A DNA stretch of 8,654 nt from positions 1-8,654 of the forward strand of contig JACMPN010000483.1 in assembly GCA_014377495.1 (NCBI GenBank). The letters are read 5' to 3'. Below, in pieces: positions 6,840-8,654 of this stretch. This DNA comes from Candidatus Sericytochromatia bacterium (GTDB taxonomy: Bacteria > Cyanobacteriota > Sericytochromatia > JACMPN01). Made by a program: the position numbers and the translations under genes. The notes beneath the pieces are model-generated. The model did no database searches. It saw only the letters and a list, made by a program, of their open reading frames with translations, and was not told the DNA's origin. Position 1 is the stretch's first letter; the number at the start of each line of letters is the position of its first letter.

Positions 6840-6867
6840 CGATCAGCCTGAGGCACCATTGGGCAGC

Positions 6868-8262
6868 TTAAGTCGGCGGTTCCGGCAACGGTTGGGTCAT
6901 GCCGCTGCGCCAGCGCTTCACCTTGCGGCTGTCCTGCTTCAGCTCATCGATCAGTTGCACGGCGATACTCGTCAGCAGGGCCTGCACGAGCGGTTCACGG
7001 GACAGCTCGACGACCTCTTCGAGGAGGTCGCTGACCATCGCCTTGACGAAGGCGATGCCGTCTTCGGTGTGCAGGGTGCCGTTCAAGGCATCGGCAAATC
7101 GGTCCAGGCCGCTGCCGATCATCGCTTCCAGCGACGCCCGCCCGAACAGCCGCACCACCTGGCCGCCCAGGATCGGCGTCCGGATGGCTTTGGCATACTC
7201 GGGGGCCTGATGGACCGTCGTTTCGGCGATGTCCGTCAGGAACCGCACCCACTCGTCCCGGCGCTCGGTGACGAGGCGGATTTCCAGCTTGCGCAGGGCG
7301 GCGACCGTCGCCCGCTGGATGTCGCCCTTGTGGGGCAGCAGCGTCTGCTCGATGACGGTCAGCCCGCCGCCGAGCCGGACCTTGTCCTGCACGTCGGAGA
7401 GGATCCGCAGGGCCACCTGATCCGACAGTTCCTCACTGATGATCGCCTTGTAGCGCCGGATCATCCGGGGGATCGGCCCGTCATCGATGGTCAGCAGGCC
7501 GCTGGCCACGAGCCGCCGGTAGATGACCCAGACCCGGATCAGGCGGAGGGCTCGGAAGCCCTGGACGGGGATACAGCCGAGCAGGTCGTACCAGCGGACC
7601 AACGGAAAGAGTACCCGCTCGTCGGAGCCGTGCCGGCGGATGGCCCGGATCCACATGACGGCGAATTCGGCCAGGAAGATGGCGACGAACATCAGGTCGA
7701 TCGTGAAAAAATGGTCTTCGAATCGGCCGCTGCGGTCGTAGCGCCGCCAATAGTTGGTCTGGATCACCGGGGCGATGTCCGTCTGGAAGAACTGGGCCCG
7801 ACTGGTGACGTTGGCCGGGGTCAGCTGCCAGAACGTCGTAAACGCCTGCTTTGATGAGCTGGCCGTGCCCGTAAAATGACGGACACGCTCCTTGATCAGC
7901 TCCAGGTCGCCGCTCTTGTTCGCCCGCTGAAAGGGATCCTCCTCGATCATCTGCAGCGACAGCGCCGTCAGGGCTCTGGACCGCTCCTGGCGCTCGGGCA
8001 CCGTAAATGCCGCATACCGGCGGAAGACCCCTTCCGCCTGGGCGAGGTAGGCCGTCGTGAAGCGGTGCGGCTCGATGCCCTTGATCTGGTCGTAGGTGCG
8101 GACGATGCCCGGCGTATAGCGGATGTAGTAGTCCCGCAGGCCGAAGTAGGTGTAGTCGAAGCTCAAAAACAGCAGGTTGAGCAACGCCACGACCAGCATG
8201 ACGATGTCGACGATCAGTGGCGTGATGTTCTTGGTCCGGGCGACCTGCCAGTTGATGATCAT
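6868..8262 (-). CDS. Membrane protein with S4-like arginine ladder, no pore
   Basis: 464 residues from the ATG at 8262. The open frame reaches 8376, but that extension would overlap the cytochrome gene and adds only a Pro/Arg/Ser stretch. No Shine-Dalgarno is visible before 8262. A first membrane segment is at about 14-36. A largely helical extracytoplasmic-type region follows (about 40-180), then a second membrane segment at about 186-206 with acidic Asp189 and Glu199. Next comes a segment at about 223-250 with Arg237-xx-Arg240-xx-Arg243, then Arg249/250. Arginines at every third position resemble S4 of voltage sensors, and the preceding acidic helix resembles S2/S3. No selectivity-filter motif (TxGYG-like) or pore helix is present. 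The C-terminal 200 residues are soluble, helical and charged. I recall similar unnamed 'ion transporter-like' proteins, but can give no function. Its operon partner upstream is a cytochrome c gene, 67 bp away. Confidence 0.85.
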   Translation of the reverse strand: MIINWQVARTKNITPLIVDIVMLVVALLNLLFLSFDYTYFGLRDYYIRYTPGIVRTYDQIKGIEPHRFTTAYLAQAEGVFRRYAAFTVPERQERSRALTALSLQMIEEDPFQRANKSGDLELIKERVRHFTGTASSSKQAFTTFWQLTPANVTSRAQFFQTDIAPVIQTNYWRRYDRSGRFEDHFFTIDLMFVAIFLAEFAVMWIRAIRRHGSDERVLFPLVRWYDLLGCIPVQGFRALRLIRVWVIYRRLVASGLLTIDDGPIPRMIRRYKAIISEELSDQVALRILSDVQDKVRLGGGLTVIEQTLLPHKGDIQRATVAALRKLEIRLVTERRDEWVRFLTDIAETTVHQAPEYAKAIRTPILGGQVVRLFGRASLEAMIGSGLDRFADALNGTLHTEDGIAFVKAMVSDLLEEVVELSREPLVQALLTSIAVQLIDELKQDSRKVKRWRSGMTQPLPEPPT

Positions 8263-8329
8263 GGGTGGGGATCGTTTCGGACTGCGGAGGGGCTCAGCTA
8301 CCAAGATAACCGGAACGTGACGGCCCCGC

Positions 8330-8653
8330 TTACTGGGGCGCTTGCAGCTGCCGTAAGGCCATGAGATGGGCGACAAGGTCGTCCAGATCGGCCTCGGCGA
8401 GTGCCTGCGGGGGAAAGGCCGGCATCTTGCCCAGGCCCCGGCGCACCTGCAACCGGATCAGGAAGGCCGGCAACGCCTCATCATGTCCGTTAGTGGCCGC
8501 CCCCGCCTCGCCACTGGGGTGGCAGCGCAGACACTGGGTCTTGAAGACCCGCTCGCCCCGGGCGACGGATAGGGCCGCCGGGGTGGGGGCAGGCGGCACA
8601 GCCCGCCGGGCCCCCCCGCGCGGCGCCCCCCCCCCCCCCCCCCCGGCAGGCAC
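8330..8653 (-). CDS. Mono-haem class I cytochrome c domain, N-terminus uncertain
   Basis: The frame is open to the right edge; the GTG at 8653 is only the first possible start seen. Residues 1-30 from that GTG are low-complexity Gly/Ala/Pro/Arg with a run of six glycines. Residues 31-103 are a compact cytochrome c fold: ERVFKTQCLRCH carries the haem-binding CxxCH (Cys41, Cys44, His45), Met77 in GKMPAFP is the likely sixth ligand, and the C-terminal helix ADLDDLVAHLMAL closes the domain. Size and motifs fit the cbb3-type/c5-like mono-haem group (Cytochrome_CBB3, PF13442). Haem attachment requires export, so a signal peptide must lie upstream, outside the window or lost in the homopolymer. It is the upstream partner of the S4-like membrane protein gene. 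It probably carries electrons in the periplasm; its redox partner is unknown. Confidence 0.88.
   Translation of the reverse strand: MPAGGGGGGAPRGGARRAVPPAPTPAALSVARGERVFKTQCLRCHPSGEAGAATNGHDEALPAFLIRLQVRRGLGKMPAFPPQALAEADLDDLVAHLMALRQLQAPQ
8626..8644. repeat. 19-base poly-C tract (poly-G in the cytochrome coding strand)
   Basis: Nineteen consecutive C bases lie 10 bases from the window edge, with a second run of seven at 8611-8617. On the coding strand the tract encodes six glycines near the start of the cytochrome c frame. It may be a true slippage-prone repeat or an assembly artefact at a contig end. Confidence 0.8.
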
Positions 8654-8654
8654 A

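Noticed and set aside
6796..7854. 352-codon plus-strand open frame opposite the membrane protein.
   Set aside because: It is a Gln/Asp/His/Gly-rich shadow of transmembrane coding sequence, and its start overlaps the hairpin following the real gene.
1..8654. CRISPR arrays, insertion sequences, integrase or attachment sites, tRNA or rRNA genes.
   Set aside because: No regularly spaced direct repeats, transposase motifs, terminal inverted repeats or cloverleaf-like segments were seen on either strand.

Overview
This is a GC-rich bacterial window from a Gram-negative-type cell. It carries three proteins with lipobox signal peptides, a haem c protein and a hybrid phosphorelay kinase. I cannot name the organism. 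High GC combined with many small lineage-specific lipoproteins would fit, for example, non-photosynthetic relatives of Cyanobacteria (Sericytochromatia-like), but nothing here proves that. The window looks like a slice of a draft contig: the first gene is cut at the left edge, and the last runs into a 19-base homopolymer 10 bases from the right edge.

Layout, left to right. (1) 3-2159, plus strand: the 3' part of a hybrid sensor kinase (end of PAS, HisKA, HATPase, degenerate receiver, intact receiver, HPt). (2) 2274-2810, minus: a small lipoprotein of unknown function, convergent with the kinase. (3) 2915-3760, minus: a secreted, lipid-anchored endonuclease I family nuclease. An 8-bp perfect hairpin lies between genes 2 and 3. 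(4) 3761-4247: a 487-bp gap that holds an AT-richer island with overlapping divergent promoter-like sequences and a palindrome. After it comes a leader with a consensus Shine-Dalgarno sequence but no obvious start, and an open frame that ends at a TAATG junction. (5) 4248-5519, plus: a flavin-containing monooxygenase with all family motifs. (6) 5667-6578, plus: a lipoprotein with a lysine-rich helix and a repetitive polar C-terminal half, followed by a strong 14-bp hairpin. (7) 6641-6867: no gene; small hairpins and degenerate short repeats. (8) 6868-8262, minus: an uncharacterised membrane protein with an S4-like arginine ladder but no pore. (9) 8330-8653, minus: a mono-haem cytochrome c domain just upstream of gene 8 and probably in its operon.

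The genes do not form one obvious pathway. The two supported functional links are the cytochrome/membrane-protein pair and the endonuclease/monooxygenase pair, which share a divergent control region. The clearest points for follow-up are that control region and leader, the S4-like protein beside a cytochrome, the pseudo-receiver in the kinase, and the poly-G tract in the cytochrome gene. I found no CRISPR array, transposon, integrase, tRNA or rRNA.
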